Notes: generated by a model from the sequence alone, not told the origin. A stretch of 64,000 bases of DNA from Adiantum capillus-veneris (GCA_014529385.2 CM043944.1:177602240-177666239), one strand, 5' to 3'; shown: positions 1 to 11,251, counted from the stretch's first letter. Program-made: numbers and translations.

Positions 1-1235
1 ACGTATGTGTTTGGATGGTGAGCACAATATTGCTCTATTTGGTGTTCTTGGAGGTGCTTTCCTTCGAGTAGGTAGTTTGCCAATAAGTGCTTGGAGTGGT
101 AGAAGCATGCTTATGGCAGTTTGGCTATGCAATTGGATATGTTCTTGGTATGGCACTATGCAAGGGTGTTTTAGTTAGACGAATGAGACCAATGCAAGGT
201 GTCTAACCTAGGTGGTTGATGACAGGTAAAGCAGGGGGTTGAGCAACCCGCGTGAACAAAAGTAGCGTGTTATACGTGCCAATTGTGTACATATGGTAGG
301 GGTTTTATGGTGTACATACAGTTTGTTTTTGGTGTGCAACTTTTTAGTGCAGTAAGCCTATGTGTGGTTGAACATAAATGTTCAACGAGGGGGTAGACAA
401 TGATGGTGCAGCCAAAAGTTGGTCCAAGATAGGAAATGGTCTATGCCAGGTAGAGACAGCAGGCAAGCGCAGTCCAGAAGGCTAGGGCAAGTGCCAAGAT
501 CCTGGGCAGCTAAAGGATAGCGGGAGTGTATGCTCCGTGAAACTTTTTAGGCTAAAAAAACTCAAGTTGGCCCAACTTGGATGACAAATCAAGGTGATCA
601 AAATGCCAAGTTAGTGCTCTAGAATGTAGTGTTCAGTGTGCTCTAGAAGCCAGTCCAGATGGCTCGTCAAACGGAGCGACGGTGTGCAAGATACTGAAGT
701 TTAAAGGTAGAGTGTGTAGCAGATCCCGGACGAACAGGGTAGCTGGGGACGGGTGGCCCAAGCAGGTGTAGTGGATACATGCGTAGAGTGCAAATTATGG
801 AGCATGCCAGTCTTCTCAAATTGCAGATCAAAGCTTTGGATAGCAAGCTATGGCCATCAGAAGATTTTTCGGGGGCTGGGTCTGAGCCGATTTGCCTGCA
901 TTTAAAAATATACCATTTGGTGTTTTCTGGAGCTTGCGAGGTATCTGAATGATGGTGTGCACTATGTGGAGTTAGTCTAATTCGATCGCATGTGATTCTA
1001 AGTTGCGAGCACTGAGTTACAGCCCAGAGAAGCCTAGGGCAGTTGAAGATAAAGTGTTTGCAAATGATTTTTCAAATATTGGTCGCCTTGGACCACGGAC
1101 CCTAGATAGTTGAAGTTCAATGAGCATGCGGGGAGACTAAAGTTGAAGACCGAGACAGTTGGGTGGAATTTCTACTCCGATCATTGGGCTACTAAGCAGG
1201 GTAGGGCTTGAATTCAAAGGATAGGGGAAGAAGTC
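1..1235. other. No recognisable feature
   Basis: I see no long open frame, RNA gene or terminal repeat here. The position directly upstream of a gag-like fragment makes it a candidate 5' leader or LTR portion of element 1, but no primer binding site or TG...CA pair could be identified. Confidence 0.4.
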
Positions 1236-2563
1236 ATGTCAGGTGAATTTTTTGGGTTAAAATATGAACTCATGAGGGCTATGGAACTGAAAGCCACCAC
1301 GTGGCAGGGGGGACAATCCCAAATACGCTACCATGGGGCATTGCCGAAAGGTATAAAGGAAGAGGCATGTGCCTCTTTTGGATATATGTTTCATTGAGGG
1401 ATTAAAAAACAAGACTTTCAAAAAGGACCTATATTTGAAAGAATGCATGGCGTTTGAGCGAGTCACTAGAGAAGCTCTACATCTAGTTGACAATGGCAAG
1501 GCCTAAGGAGAGGTAAGTGAAAATACAAATGGCCCGACTAGTAGTGCCTCTTCTTTGAAGAGAAAACCCACAATAAAGTAAGATTTTGAAACTCGTAGGA
1601 TGCAAAGCTTTGACCAATTGGTCAAGGAGGTGATGAGAATAATAAACCAAGGCTACAACAGAACTTCAATGTACGACAACCACGTTTGAGGAGATGTAAT
1701 ACTTGTGGAGGGGATCACCCCACTCAATGGTGTAGTACTCAACCAAAACCACAACATATGATAGGGAAACAACCACATCATTTTCATGATGATAGAGTGG
1801 TAGTCAACTACACTCAGCCAACACATGTGCCACAACCCGTGAAAAACTAGTGCTCCATGAATACAAATACACTCATGTTCATAGCCAATCAAGAGTATAT
1901 CCTCACCATACAAGAAGAACCATTGGCTAGATCACCAGCTATGAAACAAGAAGATCCATGCTATGAATGTAGAGGTGACCATCGGGCACGAGGTTTTCCA
2001 AACAAGGGTCCATGAATAGAATTCTTTGTATTCTGTCACGGTTGTGGGAGAGACCGTCTACTCCAACAATGTACTAAGAATCTAAACTACAAGGATAAAG
2101 CAGCAATGAATTTTGTAGGTGTGATGCCTTCTTCAAGAGGATCCGATGTAGAACTAAAAACTCCTTTAAAGGTGATGAATTGAGCTCAAGCTCAAGAAGC
2201 AACCAAAAATGCAGTTGTTGAGGAACCCACATTGCCACCCCAAAGAGAAATTGAAAACTTATCGGTGGCGGTGAGAATAGGAACAAAATCATGGAAAGCC
2301 AAACGAGAAAAAATGGAAGTGAAGAGGCTGAAGGAGAAAACAACTTTAGAAATTGAATTGAATCGAACAAAAGAACATCTTAGACGAGAGCAAGAAAGAA
2401 AGAAAAATGCAAAGGGTTCTAAAGAGTCAGAGACTAACTCAGGTGGTTCAGTCTTGGTGGACAAAATCTTTGAACCTTTAGATCCAATTTTGAAGGCCTA
2501 TGAATCTAGTAGGCTAAAACCCAATCAAACCCAAGAGAATAGATGGTTGACATATCCTCATAT
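1236..2563 (+). pseudogene. Element 1 gag fragment (5' part), Ty3/gypsy-like
   Basis: Degraded retrotransposon nucleocapsid region. An ATG at 1236 opens a 54-codon frame, followed by frame changes. Near 1693-1731 lies a knuckle CNTCGGDHPTQWC, and near 1959 a second, damaged one (CYECRGDH, lacking the last Cys). From 2232 an open frame of 117 codons is rich in Lys/Glu and ends in the motif NQTQENRWLTYPH, which recurs almost identically in element 2 near 52365-52400. The Lys/Glu-rich stretch resembles a coiled-coil or basic linker. The frame is cut at 2563 by insertion of a short copia-like element and resumes at 4448. It is not functional: several in-frame stops. Confidence 0.7.
2559..2563. 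repeat. Target site duplication CATAT (left)
   Basis: CATAT directly precedes the left LTR and recurs at 4443-4447 directly after the right LTR. Removing the insert and one copy restores the reading frame YPH-I-GYE of the interrupted gag, matching the aligned element 2 sequence. The right LTR's terminal CA overlaps the duplication, so its edge is ambiguous by two bases. Confidence 0.85.
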
Positions 2564-2784
2564 TGTTGGGGTAAAGGCGATGTGACTCTCACCCCGGGCT
2601 GGGCGCCCAGTGCCCCAGCCGCCCACTGACACTGACCACTCACACTAACCCTCATCTTATTCCTATGTACATATAGAGAATAAGGGGCTAGAGGGTATTG
2701 CCTTTGAGATCTCCACCACATATTGTCTCCCTTGCACCTCACCCTCTCGGATGCACGCTTCGCACACCACACATGCACGTTACA
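2564..2784 (+). repeat. 5' LTR of the short copia-like element
   Basis: Starts TGTTGGGGTAAAGGC and ends near TTACA. It shares with 4204-4444 the CCCCGGGCTGGGCG block, the GACCACTCACACTAACCC stretch and a GTACATATAGAGAATAAGG segment. It is shorter than the right copy because a CT-rich segment (about 20 bp) is missing near its end. Confidence 0.85.
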
Positions 2785-2786
2785 AC

Positions 2787-2799
2787 TGGTATCAGGGCA
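2787..2799 (+). other. Primer binding site (initiator Met-tRNA type)
   Basis: TGGTATCAGGGCA two bases downstream of the left LTR matches the common plant PBS TGGTATCAGAGC with one change. It fixes the element's orientation as plus. Confidence 0.8.
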
Positions 2800-3132
2800 T
2801 AGGCATGAGAGGGAGAGCACACATATGCAGTAGCAGAAGCTTTGCAGGAGATTTTTGACCATGGTGGGGACATCATAAATTGGAGCTCAAATCGAAGATC
2901 TTGTGACCCAGTTTGCAGAGGCTTGTACGAGGTTGGTATTGTATTCATACAGGGCACATTAGGCATTGTTGTTTTAGATACATGAGACAGCAATGGAGAC
3001 AGATGTGTGATGCGCAAAAAGTTACGACACAGACTAGATAGATGACTACATATGCGAGTGATGGTAATCTCACATTTACATGTAGTCTCCACCCATGATA
3101 CATGTATGAAAAATATGGAACTTGCTCCCAAT

Positions 3133-3600
3133 TGGTTCTAGATGAGTCTGCAACGTTTCATGTCACACCATGTCGTGACTAGTCAAACACAATTGCTAAT
3201 GGAAGTTATGGTCGTGTTCATTTGTTGATGGTTCATTGTATGACATAGAGGGTGTAGGAGATATACGTCTATTACTACCTAGTGGTGCATCTTATATGCT
3301 TAGAGATGTGTGCTATGTTCCTGGGATTGCACATAGTTTGATCTCAGTGACATGTTTGAGACAGCGTGGCTGTCCGGTATTGCTTTGAGAGCCATCATTC
3401 TAGTTGCAGTTGGGTCGCCTAGTCATTGCTCGAGGAGTTAGGTATTTTGTGGTTTATCCACTGCATGTTTTTTATACACGAGATGGTAGAGTCTCAGTTA
3501 CTACCCTGACATGTGATGAGCAAGAGACTAAGCAAGTCTCATTTGCAAAAGTAAGTTCCAGTATGCTCCAGAGACAGAGCATTCATCTGTGTAGAACATG
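3133..3600 (+). pseudogene. Copia protease / GAG-pre-integrase remnant
   Basis: Around 3133-3180 the translation contains LDESATFHVTPCRD, corresponding to the Ty1/copia protease motif in which LDSGA carries the catalytic Asp; here SG is replaced by ES. At 3305-3389 DVCYVPGIAHSLISV is the typical segment downstream of copia protease. Stops separate the pieces. The identification rests on two family-specific motifs in the correct order and spacing. Confidence 0.7.
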
Positions 3601-3722
3601 GTAGTAGACTCTGCAGCAGCAAAACCGGAGCGGCTTTTCTCTAGTGAGACACAACAGGAGTTATCTAATTTTATGCAGCTCCAGAGGTAGAGCCAGTCTT
3701 CTCCCTAGAGGCATATGCAGAG

Positions 3723-4163
3723 ATGATGGATATGGAGTTTTTTGATATGCTTATGCTAGATGTTAATGATGATTTTCCAAGACACAGGGTACCACCTATG
3801 GATGATAGGGACATGCATGTTCCAGTGTCAGACAAGACACACCCATATGTGATGAGTGTTCTTGATGATGCAGTGTATGCATATAGCACTGAGGAAGATG
3901 ACAGAGCTAGGATCGTGCAAATGCCATCGGCGTTCACGTGTCTCATGTATGACCTATTAGTGTCGAGGTCTGACTTACAATCTGCAGTAGGGATTGCCAG
4001 TCTAGCGATGATTGATGCTAGCATGACGCTTTGTGAAGCATTGCAGACCATACAAAGATGTCTACAAGATTTTCATGCAGGCTCTAGCGTTGAATTTCAC
4101 GCTTGCCTAGAGCCAATGCGACTGAATGTAGATCAAGTGAATGAGCCAGTGGGCAAGGGTTGA
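3723..4163 (+). CDS. Unidentified ORF in the short copia-like element
   Basis: An ATG-initiated frame of 146 codons ending just before the polypurine tract. The product is acidic at the N-terminus (many Asp/Met) and contains no reverse transcriptase, integrase or zinc-finger motif that I recognise. It may be an internal segment left by deletion, or an accessory protein. It is the only intact frame of the element. Confidence 0.35.
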   Translation: MMDMEFFDMLMLDVNDDFPRHRVPPMDDRDMHVPVSDKTHPYVMSVLDDAVYAYSTEEDDRARIVQMPSAFTCLMYDLLVSRSDLQSAVGIASLAMIDASMTLCEALQTIQRCLQDFHAGSSVEFHACLEPMRLNVDQVNEPVGKG

Positions 4164-4192
4164 GAGAGTCTATCACCTATCCAATCGCCTTT

Positions 4193-4444
4193 AAGTGGGA
4201 GTATGTTGGGGTAAAGGCAATGTGCCTCACCCCGGGCTGGGCGTCCAATATGTGGCCGCCCACTAGCACTGACCACTCACACTAACCCTCATCTTATTCC
4301 TATGTACATATAGAGAATAAGGGGCTATAGGGTATTGCCTCTGAGAAATCCACCACATACTGTCTCTATTGCACCTCACCCTCTCATGCTTGCACTCACC
4401 TCTCTCGCACGCACGCTTCACGCACCGCACTTGCACTCTACGCA
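4193..4444 (+). repeat. Polypurine tract and 3' LTR of the short copia-like element
   Basis: AAGTGGGAGTA at 4193-4203 is a purine-rich priming tract. The LTR begins TGTTGGGG at 4204 and runs to about 4444, where the CATAT target duplication starts. Compared with the left LTR it has an extra CT-rich stretch containing CACCTCTCTCGCACGCACGC. Confidence 0.85.
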
Positions 4445-4447
4445 TAT

Positions 4448-5060
4448 AGGGTATGAAAAAGAGAGGTTGCAAATATGCAATGAGCTCATCCAAGTAGCCC
4501 AAGCTCTTATGGAACCACATCTTCCACATGCTCCAAAAATGGAGGGGCTAATCCGCACAAGAATAGAAGAAATGAAGAAGCAAGGTGTTGTAAACAGACA
4601 CCAAGAAGAGCCAAAAGTTGAGGCACCTTTAGATACAAGCGAAGTAGCTAATACCACAAATGGGATGGACTCACAAGCAATTATCACAGTTTTGGAGGTA
4701 GAAGAACCATGGCCATAATCCTTATGGGAATCGAGTAGAAACCAAAAAGATGGTAGTGCTACTTTACAGTCAGCACCTATCCCTGAGATAAACATGGATA
4801 ACCAAATTTTCCCAAGAGATATATGATCTACATACAAAGATGCCAAGTCTTTCGCATTTGAAGAGAGGAAACCACACTCTCTATAGTATAGGAGAACTCA
4901 AAACCTATCTAGAATCATACTTTCTCAGTGGAAAGCCATACCAAAAATGCTGGATACGAAGAGTTTGCATGAAGTGATATCTTCTTCTATAAAATGCACA
5001 CTTTCTCTCTCAAAGTTACTCAAAATTAGACCACATCTATGGGGCAAATGGAAAAACACC
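4448..5060 (+). pseudogene. Element 1 gag, continuation after the insertion
   Basis: The frame resumes with GYEKERLQICNELI and stays open to 4718, then continues with stops to about 5060, where KMLDTKSLHEVISSS and IRPHLWG are visible. The same order of motifs occurs in element 2 at 52405-53040, so both are copies of one gypsy-like family. The function of this Glu/Pro-rich spacer between nucleocapsid and protease is unknown. Confidence 0.65.
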
Positions 5061-5111
5061 TGGAAAAGATGGGTTTAAAATCGCTTCACATGACCAACTG
5101 AGGAAAAAAAC

Positions 5112-5650
5112 ATGGATGACACCTCACCTAAGAAACCACAGACAAAGATAGTAATAGTGAATAAGGTGGGTGATTACTGTGAAGACGATGAAGGAAACAC
5201 CACCTTACCACTCAAGTACAAAGGAGTAAAGACGGTTGCAATATTAGATAGTGGGACAGGAATTTCCATTGCAACCAATGGATGTAGGAAAAATGGGAAA
5301 ATCCTACTTTTAGGAAAACTTGAATAAAATTGAAATTAGCGGATGGATACATGGAGAGGCTGATAGGAATGTTAGAGAAAATCATTGTTATGTGGAATTT
5401 AGTATGAGCACACCTTGCCATAATAAATTTTGACAAGAGTAGCAACTTCGATATCATATTGGACAAACCATTTATACGGAAGCTCATAATGGTACAAGAT
5501 TGGGGCTATGACTATATCTACTTAAGACTCAAGGAAATCACTAAAAAAATCATTATCAAAGGTCATAGTTATAGAGATTTTGAACAAACCCCGGGAGAAG
5601 AACTAAAATTTACTATGGATCAGGAAGAGGAGATATCGGCCGAGCTGTAA
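5112..5650 (+). pseudogene. Element 1 retropepsin-like protease
   Basis: At 5112-5327 the translation includes TLPLKYKGVKTVAILDSGTGISIAT, with the aspartic-protease signature ILDSG intact. A second piece at 5459-5650 contains the substrate-side motif LDKPFIRKLIMVQDWGYDY, equivalent to the ILGRPF(L/M) segment that ends retropepsin domains, followed by HSYRDFEQTPGEE. A stop at about 5325 and a frame change separate the two. The corresponding element 2 region is 53150-53730. Confidence 0.7.
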
Positions 5651-5772
5651 GATAAAGCACATATTTAGATGTACGGAGCTCCCAAGAGTGTAAGATTCAG
5701 GAAGGAGGATTTTTTTTTTGATCAATCTGTGGTGGAGGACACATACTATATTCTAGAATCTTTTTCGTAAAA

Positions 5773-6252
5773 ATGTTTGAGGCATTTGGATGGCAGCAAA
5801 TTCTTCCCACTCTTGATGTATGCATAGATGAGGTGACCAACACCAAATTTTGCGATGAAGATGGCTATGACATAACCCCCTTATTTACAATAAATGTGTT
5901 GAAGGAATTTAGTGAAGTTTGTAAGTGTGAAAGCAAAAAAGGTGAGATAGATGGATACATCTTGGAACATGATACCAAAATGAAAATGAAGGAAGCACAG
6001 CAGCAACAAGAATATGTCATCATTGACATACCTGAAGAATCAACAAAAGTTGTTTCAAAGAAGCCAACTCTAGAAAAAGTGCAAATGAAAGCGAATGAAG
6101 GAGAAAAGTTTCCAAGTTCAACGGTAAATATTCAGCCAACACAAGATCAAAAGAAGAACAAGGACAAAGATGAAGATCAACTCTCAGTTTGCTATGGTAT
6201 GCATAGTACCAGTGAATGCTCTACTTATAGAGTAAAATTTAACGGGAATTAA
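5773..6252 (+). pseudogene. Element 1 post-protease segment
   Basis: A frame of 159 codons starting MFEAFGWQQILPTLDVCID, almost identical to element 2 at 53747. It then diverges into a Lys/Glu-rich tail ending in CYGMHSTSEC and, across a stop, CGRYGHQAKDC, a zinc-knuckle-like ending. In element 2 the same start leads towards reverse transcriptase; here no reverse transcriptase follows, so the copy is truncated or recombined with another gag. Confidence 0.55.
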
Positions 6253-6306
6253 AATGCCTGTGGGAGGTATGGTCATCAAGCTAAGGATTGCATAGTTTTT
6301 AAGCGC

Positions 6307-7262
6307 ATGATGGCCAATAGACAAGTCTCAGCATGGACGGACACACCTCGAGTGCCTGCATTGATGTCGGCCCCACCTCTTGAACAAACGTCAGAACACG
6401 TGGTCCCTAAGGCCCAGAATGTTGCTCAAACAACACCCTTATCACCTCTAGTGCTAGGACCGCAACCACCACATCCGAGAATCACCTTTGGGAATCAAGT
6501 GGGTTGTGAGTCATCTATTGTTGGTTTAGAAGGCTGTGAATAAGATATAGACCCAAATATTTCCCATGCATAATAGTACATGGAGGACTATTGGGGACAA
6601 GTTAAACTTGTCTATCAAGTACTGCTCTTGTGGCCAGAGGCCAAAATATCAACTACACTACCAAGAGACCACTCTTCAATGCTATAAGGGTGGGGGTCCA
6701 CATTGTGTAGCCAAGTGTCTTATTGGGCTACAAAAGAATGCTACACTAATGCAAACCAATCAAGCAAGCACATCTACAATGTTGATACTCATGTGTAATC
6801 TATGTGGCATAGATCATTTGATTGCCCAATGTCCAAATAATCCAAATGCACCAAAGATCACACCATTAAACTTGATTGAGGTTACCGAGGAGCCATCACA
6901 AAGTACACCTGTGGTACCAGTAAATGTAGTCACACGATCAATGCTCCAAAAATAAATTTATATACTTGAACAAAGAGACACAGCATCAATTTCCCAATCT
7001 CAAAATAAGAAGAAAACACGAAGGAAGAGACCACAAAAAGTAGCGAAGTCAGACCCCAGCTCAAATACCAACATAGGGACTCGTGACGACTGCGTATATA
7101 TGAACGACGTTGAAGAGGATTTTGATTTAGGTGAAACCATGGAGACCAAAACAACCACTAGGAAAGAAACCAACAAGGAAGATCGTTATAAGCCACAATG
7201 GCCAGGACCCAAGAAGAAGATAGGAACTCACCCAAACCCTATAGAGGAGATCAACGAGTCAA
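6307..7262 (+). pseudogene. Second gag-like fragment with zinc knuckles
   Basis: Frames at 6307-6543 (Pro-rich, 78 codons) and 6566-6955 (129 codons) carry CYKGGGPHCVAKC and CNLCGIDHLIAQC. The latter has the same CX2CX3HX4C spacing as the knuckles of elements 1 and 2. The reading continues, broken, through Lys/Arg-rich sequence to about 7262. This is a nucleocapsid remnant of the same broad family. Confidence 0.6.
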
Positions 7263-7560
7263 GCAATTATGGAGTTTAGCTAGATGGGGGGTTTTCACGT
7301 GACAAGAGGTCCTCATTTCAATTAAGGCTTGATCAAACACAGGTTCTCCCATGTTCTTTGAGGTTCAAAGAGAGGTTCACTCCAGAGAGTCACTATCAAG
7401 GCACCAAAGATGGCCGAGTGTTGCTTTCAGTGGATCCGAGTTGTGGACATCCGTGGGAGGACTTGTGTGGTGATAGACCATGACCTGTCATGTCTTCAGT
7501 CAGGACATTGGTGGCTATGGACTTGGGAAATCCCCCTCTAATTATCACAAAATTTTGACG
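7263..7560. other. No recognisable feature
   Basis: Unique-looking sequence between the gag fragment and the left inverted LTR. No ORF or repeat that I can interpret. Confidence 0.4.
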
Positions 7561-8400
7561 TGTCAAGACACTCAAGAACCGAGCCAACCTACAAATCCTG
7601 TTGAGGGGCCTAAACCCTAAGGAGAAGTAATAGAAGAAGTAGGAGTGGCACAAGAAGTTTTACCAACTTACAAATTCTTGCCGAGAGGAGTTCCTGCCAA
7701 TTTATGGGAACCCATCCAATGGGGTCCAAGTGACAGAAAGACAATAAATAAAGCTGGACCCACACACACACAAAAGATAGTGTAAAAATTGATGATGTGG
7801 TAGTTGTACAGACAACCCATAATTCACGTTGGTTGTTGACGTGGAAAACTGTATAGATTTCTGCAATTCACGTTGGTTGCTGACGTGGCAAACTGTATAG
7901 ATTTCTGCAATTCACGTTGGAGCATGCTGACATGGTAGGTGTAAGGATTTTTGTGATTTTACATCGAGAATCTTTTCAGTGCCATATTTTGAGGCCAAAT
8001 GCTTTTAGAGTTTGATGCTTTTCATGCTGACGTGGTCGGTGTACCAATTTCCATGATTTACGATGGGTATCTTCTCAGTGCTAGATTTTGAGGCCAGATG
8101 ATTTTAGAGCTTGATGCTTTTCATAGGACAAGGGCCTTTAAATATGAGCCAAGGGCTCTTTCTCTGGCATGCTTCCGTGTGAAGTTGCAGAGGATGGAGT
8201 ACCAAAAATGTACTAAGTTCAAGCAATATAAAGAAATGCCAAAAGGGATACCAACGTTTGAGGTCAATGCTCTCTTGGAGTGGAACTCCTCCACTCCCTG
8301 TCTCATGTGTTGTGCATATCTTTTAGTTCAATATTATTTGAATGCTTAAAGTTGTTTAGTCTATTCTTTTTGTTGGCAGGTCGTGCCCGTCCCTGTTACA
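7561..8400 (+). repeat. LTR-like arm, plus orientation (inverted pair, left)
   Basis: Starts TGTCAAG and ends ...TTACA. Its sequence matches the reverse complement of 9646-10327 over most of its length, for example the block with GGGTTTAGGCCCCTCAA and the block with TGCTCTCTTGG(A/G)GTGGAACTC. It is longer than its partner because of a 44-bp tandem repeat. The TG...CA ends and relationship to the gypsy 3' end at 36.8 kb suggest an LTR rather than a foldback DNA transposon. Confidence 0.65.
7821..7950. repeat. 44-bp tandem repeat inside the left LTR arm
   Basis: The unit starting AATTCACGTTGG occurs at 7821, 7865 and 7909: two complete copies with CTGTATAGATTTCTGC and a diverged third. The inverted partner LTR lacks this amplification. 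Confidence 0.85.
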
Positions 8401-9645
8401 CTAATGCAAGTGCAATGGGACCCGAGGGAGTCATTTCCACTTGAAACCCAACACCACTATCCATGGGATTTCCCCATGGCATGGTAGGTGTTGCTTTGTA
8501 TTCTTCTAGTCATGCCTACACTTTGTATGGCTAGCTAGTACACGTGGTGTTGCAGTTTGGTCCCCTCTCACAATCCCAGCAACTTGCTTTGAGATCATTT
8601 CAGTGAGAAGTGGGATGATTGTCATACAGGAGGGCCGACATACATTTAAAAACAACCGTAGATCTTGTACCTTAGGAGTGGAACAAAAAATAGAGAGTTG
8701 TTGGGAGCTCATTTATGATCAACAACCAGACATTGTGGTTTATCTAGAGAGCCCAGTGCTTTAGCATCTTCAAGGCTCGACTTGTCACCAACAGAAACAG
8801 TATGTGCCATCTGGCTGGAGCTCATCCATACACTTAAGGCAAGTTTAAGAGATTTCAGGAAGCTTTGACTACATCTAAAAACAACACAAGGCCTTCTTGC
8901 GACTTCAACAATCAGGGCCTTCTTTCACCATGGTTCAGGGCATGACTAGATGGAAATACCATAGACCGATGTGTTTGTTTCCTCCTCCCATATCCTAATT
9001 TGGCCATCATTGTGTATATCTTACCTTTTCATTAGGAGAGTCTCCCTACATTTTTACATAGCCCTCTTTAACAGGGACAATTTGTAGTCCATTGGGCAGT
9101 TTTATTAACTAAAAGAAGAATCTTCTTTCTTGGAAAAAAAGAGGAATGCGCAAAACTTTGCACACCATCTTGCAACTCATCCAAGGACAAAGGAGCCATC
9201 AATTGCAAAAACATTTCTAGAGTCACTCTCATTCTCTTGAAGTGCTAGATTGGACCTCTAGCTTGTAAAACCTTTAGCTTGACTATCTCTCCTTCAAACT
9301 AGTGCTCATAGAAATACAAAGAATCAATTGGCACTGGTCCAGCTTCTTGTGCAACACCCCTGCAAAATCCTTGATCGCACACATTGTAGACCCGACTAGT
9401 TTCTCTCTGTATCGAAGGGAAATCTTTGTTTATCCTATCCCCTTTTGAGATCCAATGAGACACCAAAGCATGAGAGGAAAATTTGCATGTCATGTCTTGG
9501 AGTATGCATAGCTCTATGAAACCTCTATATGTTAGCTTGCAAAGTAAGAATCATGGAAAGAGTCATGAAAAATTCACTGTGTAGAGATAAGGACATCACA
9601 TAGAGTAAGTTGTTTGTGTGGAATCTCTCTACAAATAGAGCATGC
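8401..9645. other. Spacer between inverted LTRs, no recognisable gene
   Basis: Only short frames occur (fewer than 70 codons). None shows a motif I recognise, and no primer site or polypurine tract is evident at either boundary. Confidence 0.4.
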
Positions 9646-10327
9646 TGTCACACAGGGATGGGCACCATGTGCTAATGGAAAAGAGCATTCTGAACAAATT
9701 TAAGCACTTCAAATAATAATTGAATTGAAAGAGATGCACGACACAAGACAAGGAGTGGCAGAGTTCCACCCCAAGAGAGCAGTGTCCTCAAACACTAACA
9801 CCCTTTTGTTATTTGTTTATATTGCTTGAACTCTGTACATTGCTGGTACTCCATCCTTTACACCTTTTCACAGAAACATTCCATAGAATGATCCCTTGGC
9901 TCATATTTGAAGTCCCTTGGCCTCTCAAAAGCAATTACATGATAAGCATCAAACTCTAAAAAAGAAACTGGTCCCAAGCTACCATTGCGTTTTGCGGAAA
10001 TCTGTACAACTTTCACATCAATATGTCAGCGTGAAATCTAGAGCATCCATATTGTTGGCACATCATCATGCTCCATACGATTGAGTGTGTGTGTTGATCC
10101 CACTTTATTTTAATGGATTTATGTCCCCTAGGCCACATCGAATAGGGTTCGTAAGTTGGTGGGAACTTGTCTTTAAAAACAGGCCACTCAACAAGACTTT
10201 GCAAGTTGGTAAAATTTTTTTTGTTGCTTCTTCTTTTCTTGCCGATTCTCTCTTTTCTAGCTTCTTCTAGGGTTTAGGCCCCTCAATCGGGATCTCCAAG
10301 TTGGATCCGTTCTTCAGTGGCTTGACA
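9646..10327 (-). repeat. LTR-like arm, minus orientation (inverted pair, right)
   Basis: Read on the minus strand it starts TGTCAAG at 10327 and ends ...TGTGACA at 9646. It is homologous to 7561-8400. Immediately upstream on the minus strand (10328-10460) lies a segment matching the 3' end of the minus-strand gypsy element at 36783-36900 (AAGAAGGGGGATGTC followed by AAACTCCTGA), so this is probably a 3' LTR with a scrap of internal sequence. Confidence 0.65.
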
Positions 10328-10560
10328 CATCAGGAGTTTGGGACATCCCCCTTCTTGGAAGAAAGAAATCACCCACGATTACGACATATCTGCAAAACTA
10401 CTCAGATTAGCTCAAAATTTTTTGAGGTTCATTCCAAGGGACAAACAATTTTGTCATTCCATGTTGGATCTCTTGATATCCTGGCTCATTGGCTTCCCAA
10501 ATAACTCTAATCCAATAAGGAGTCTCATTCTAGATTGGAGCTCTTGATATTTTGATGTAG
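10328..10560 (-). pseudogene. Gypsy 3' internal remnant next to LTR
   Basis: On the minus strand this matches the sequence just before the LTR of the gypsy remnant at 36.8 kb: the FELT-like stop region, the ATTTCTTTCTTCCAAGAAGG stretch and the polypurine-containing GGGGGATGTC. No intact coding frame. Confidence 0.55.
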
Positions 10561-10739
10561 TAAAATTAGCCATCACACCCAGATAGTGTTGATCTCTAAC
10601 ATGTCTCTTGATACACTAAAATTACATACCCAAGAAATCTTTCCCAATTAGGAATATTAAGTGGTTGGCACATCACAATGCAGCACAAATGCTCACCTAT
10701 GCATGTTACAAGACATAGAAACATAAAATTGTTGATGAA

Positions 10740-10965
10740 CGCTCCCCCCGCAAATAACCATCTAGGTCCGGGTCATGAGCTGTTCAATAAGTCCCTCATT
10801 ACTCCTGCCGCAATTAGCCTAAAAAGGTCTAGGACATGAGATATAGAGGCCACTACTCATACTTATTAATACTCCCCCCGTAAAGAACCACAAGGGTCCG
10901 GAACATATGTAAAAACAACACTTTTCAAACATTCAATACTCCCCTTGAAAATAACCATAAGGGTG
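10740..10965. repeat. Four diverged 60-70 bp tandem repeats
   Basis: A motif ACTCCCCCCGTAAAGAACCA...AAGGGTCCGG recurs at about 10742, 10800, 10870 and 10940 with decreasing similarity. No coding potential is evident and the source is unknown. The remainder of 10561-11246 shows nothing I can name. Confidence 0.6.
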
Positions 10966-11246
10966 TGTAAGCATTCTCAAACATCATTTCTCACTACTCC
11001 ACTCGGACTAATTCAAAAAAATTCCAAGCAGGATCACCAAACAAGTTCTCAAATAGATTTTAGAGACTTATTGAAAAAGCATTCTTGACATCAACTACAC
11101 TCAAAAGATGATCGTGCTTCCGTTTTGAAACCTGCACCAAAATTAGGGTAAGATTTCTTCCATAAGGTTATAGCTAACCGCAACATGGTCCACAAGCACT
11201 TGAATAGTCAAAAAAAACCTCAACAAACAATTGTCATATAGCGGTG

Positions 11247-11251
11247 ATGGT
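11247..11251. repeat. Target site duplication ATGG(T), left
   Basis: ATGGT at 11247-11251 and again at 18198-18202 flank the element at 11.25-18.20 kb. The last T of the left copy overlaps the first T of the LTR, so the certain duplication is 4 bp and the likely one 5 bp. Confidence 0.75.

Larger units (their letters stand above)
2564..4444 (+). mobile_element. Short copia-like LTR retrotransposon, non-autonomous
   Basis: An element of about 1.9 kb with two related LTRs, a Met-tRNA-type primer site and a purine tract before the right LTR. Inside there is only a copia protease/pre-integrase remnant and one unidentified ORF; reverse transcriptase and integrase are absent. It is therefore a deletion derivative that depended on enzymes supplied by another copy. 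It is nested in the gag region of element 1 with a 5-bp target duplication. Confidence 0.85.

Noticed and set aside
7821-7950. CRISPR-like array from the 44-bp direct repeats
   Set aside because: Units are contiguous without unique spacers, only about three copies, in a plant genome.
11040-11250. Reverse-strand VDVKNAF reminiscent of copia reverse transcriptase
   Set aside because: Only seven residues match, with no other copia motif on either side in the correct order.
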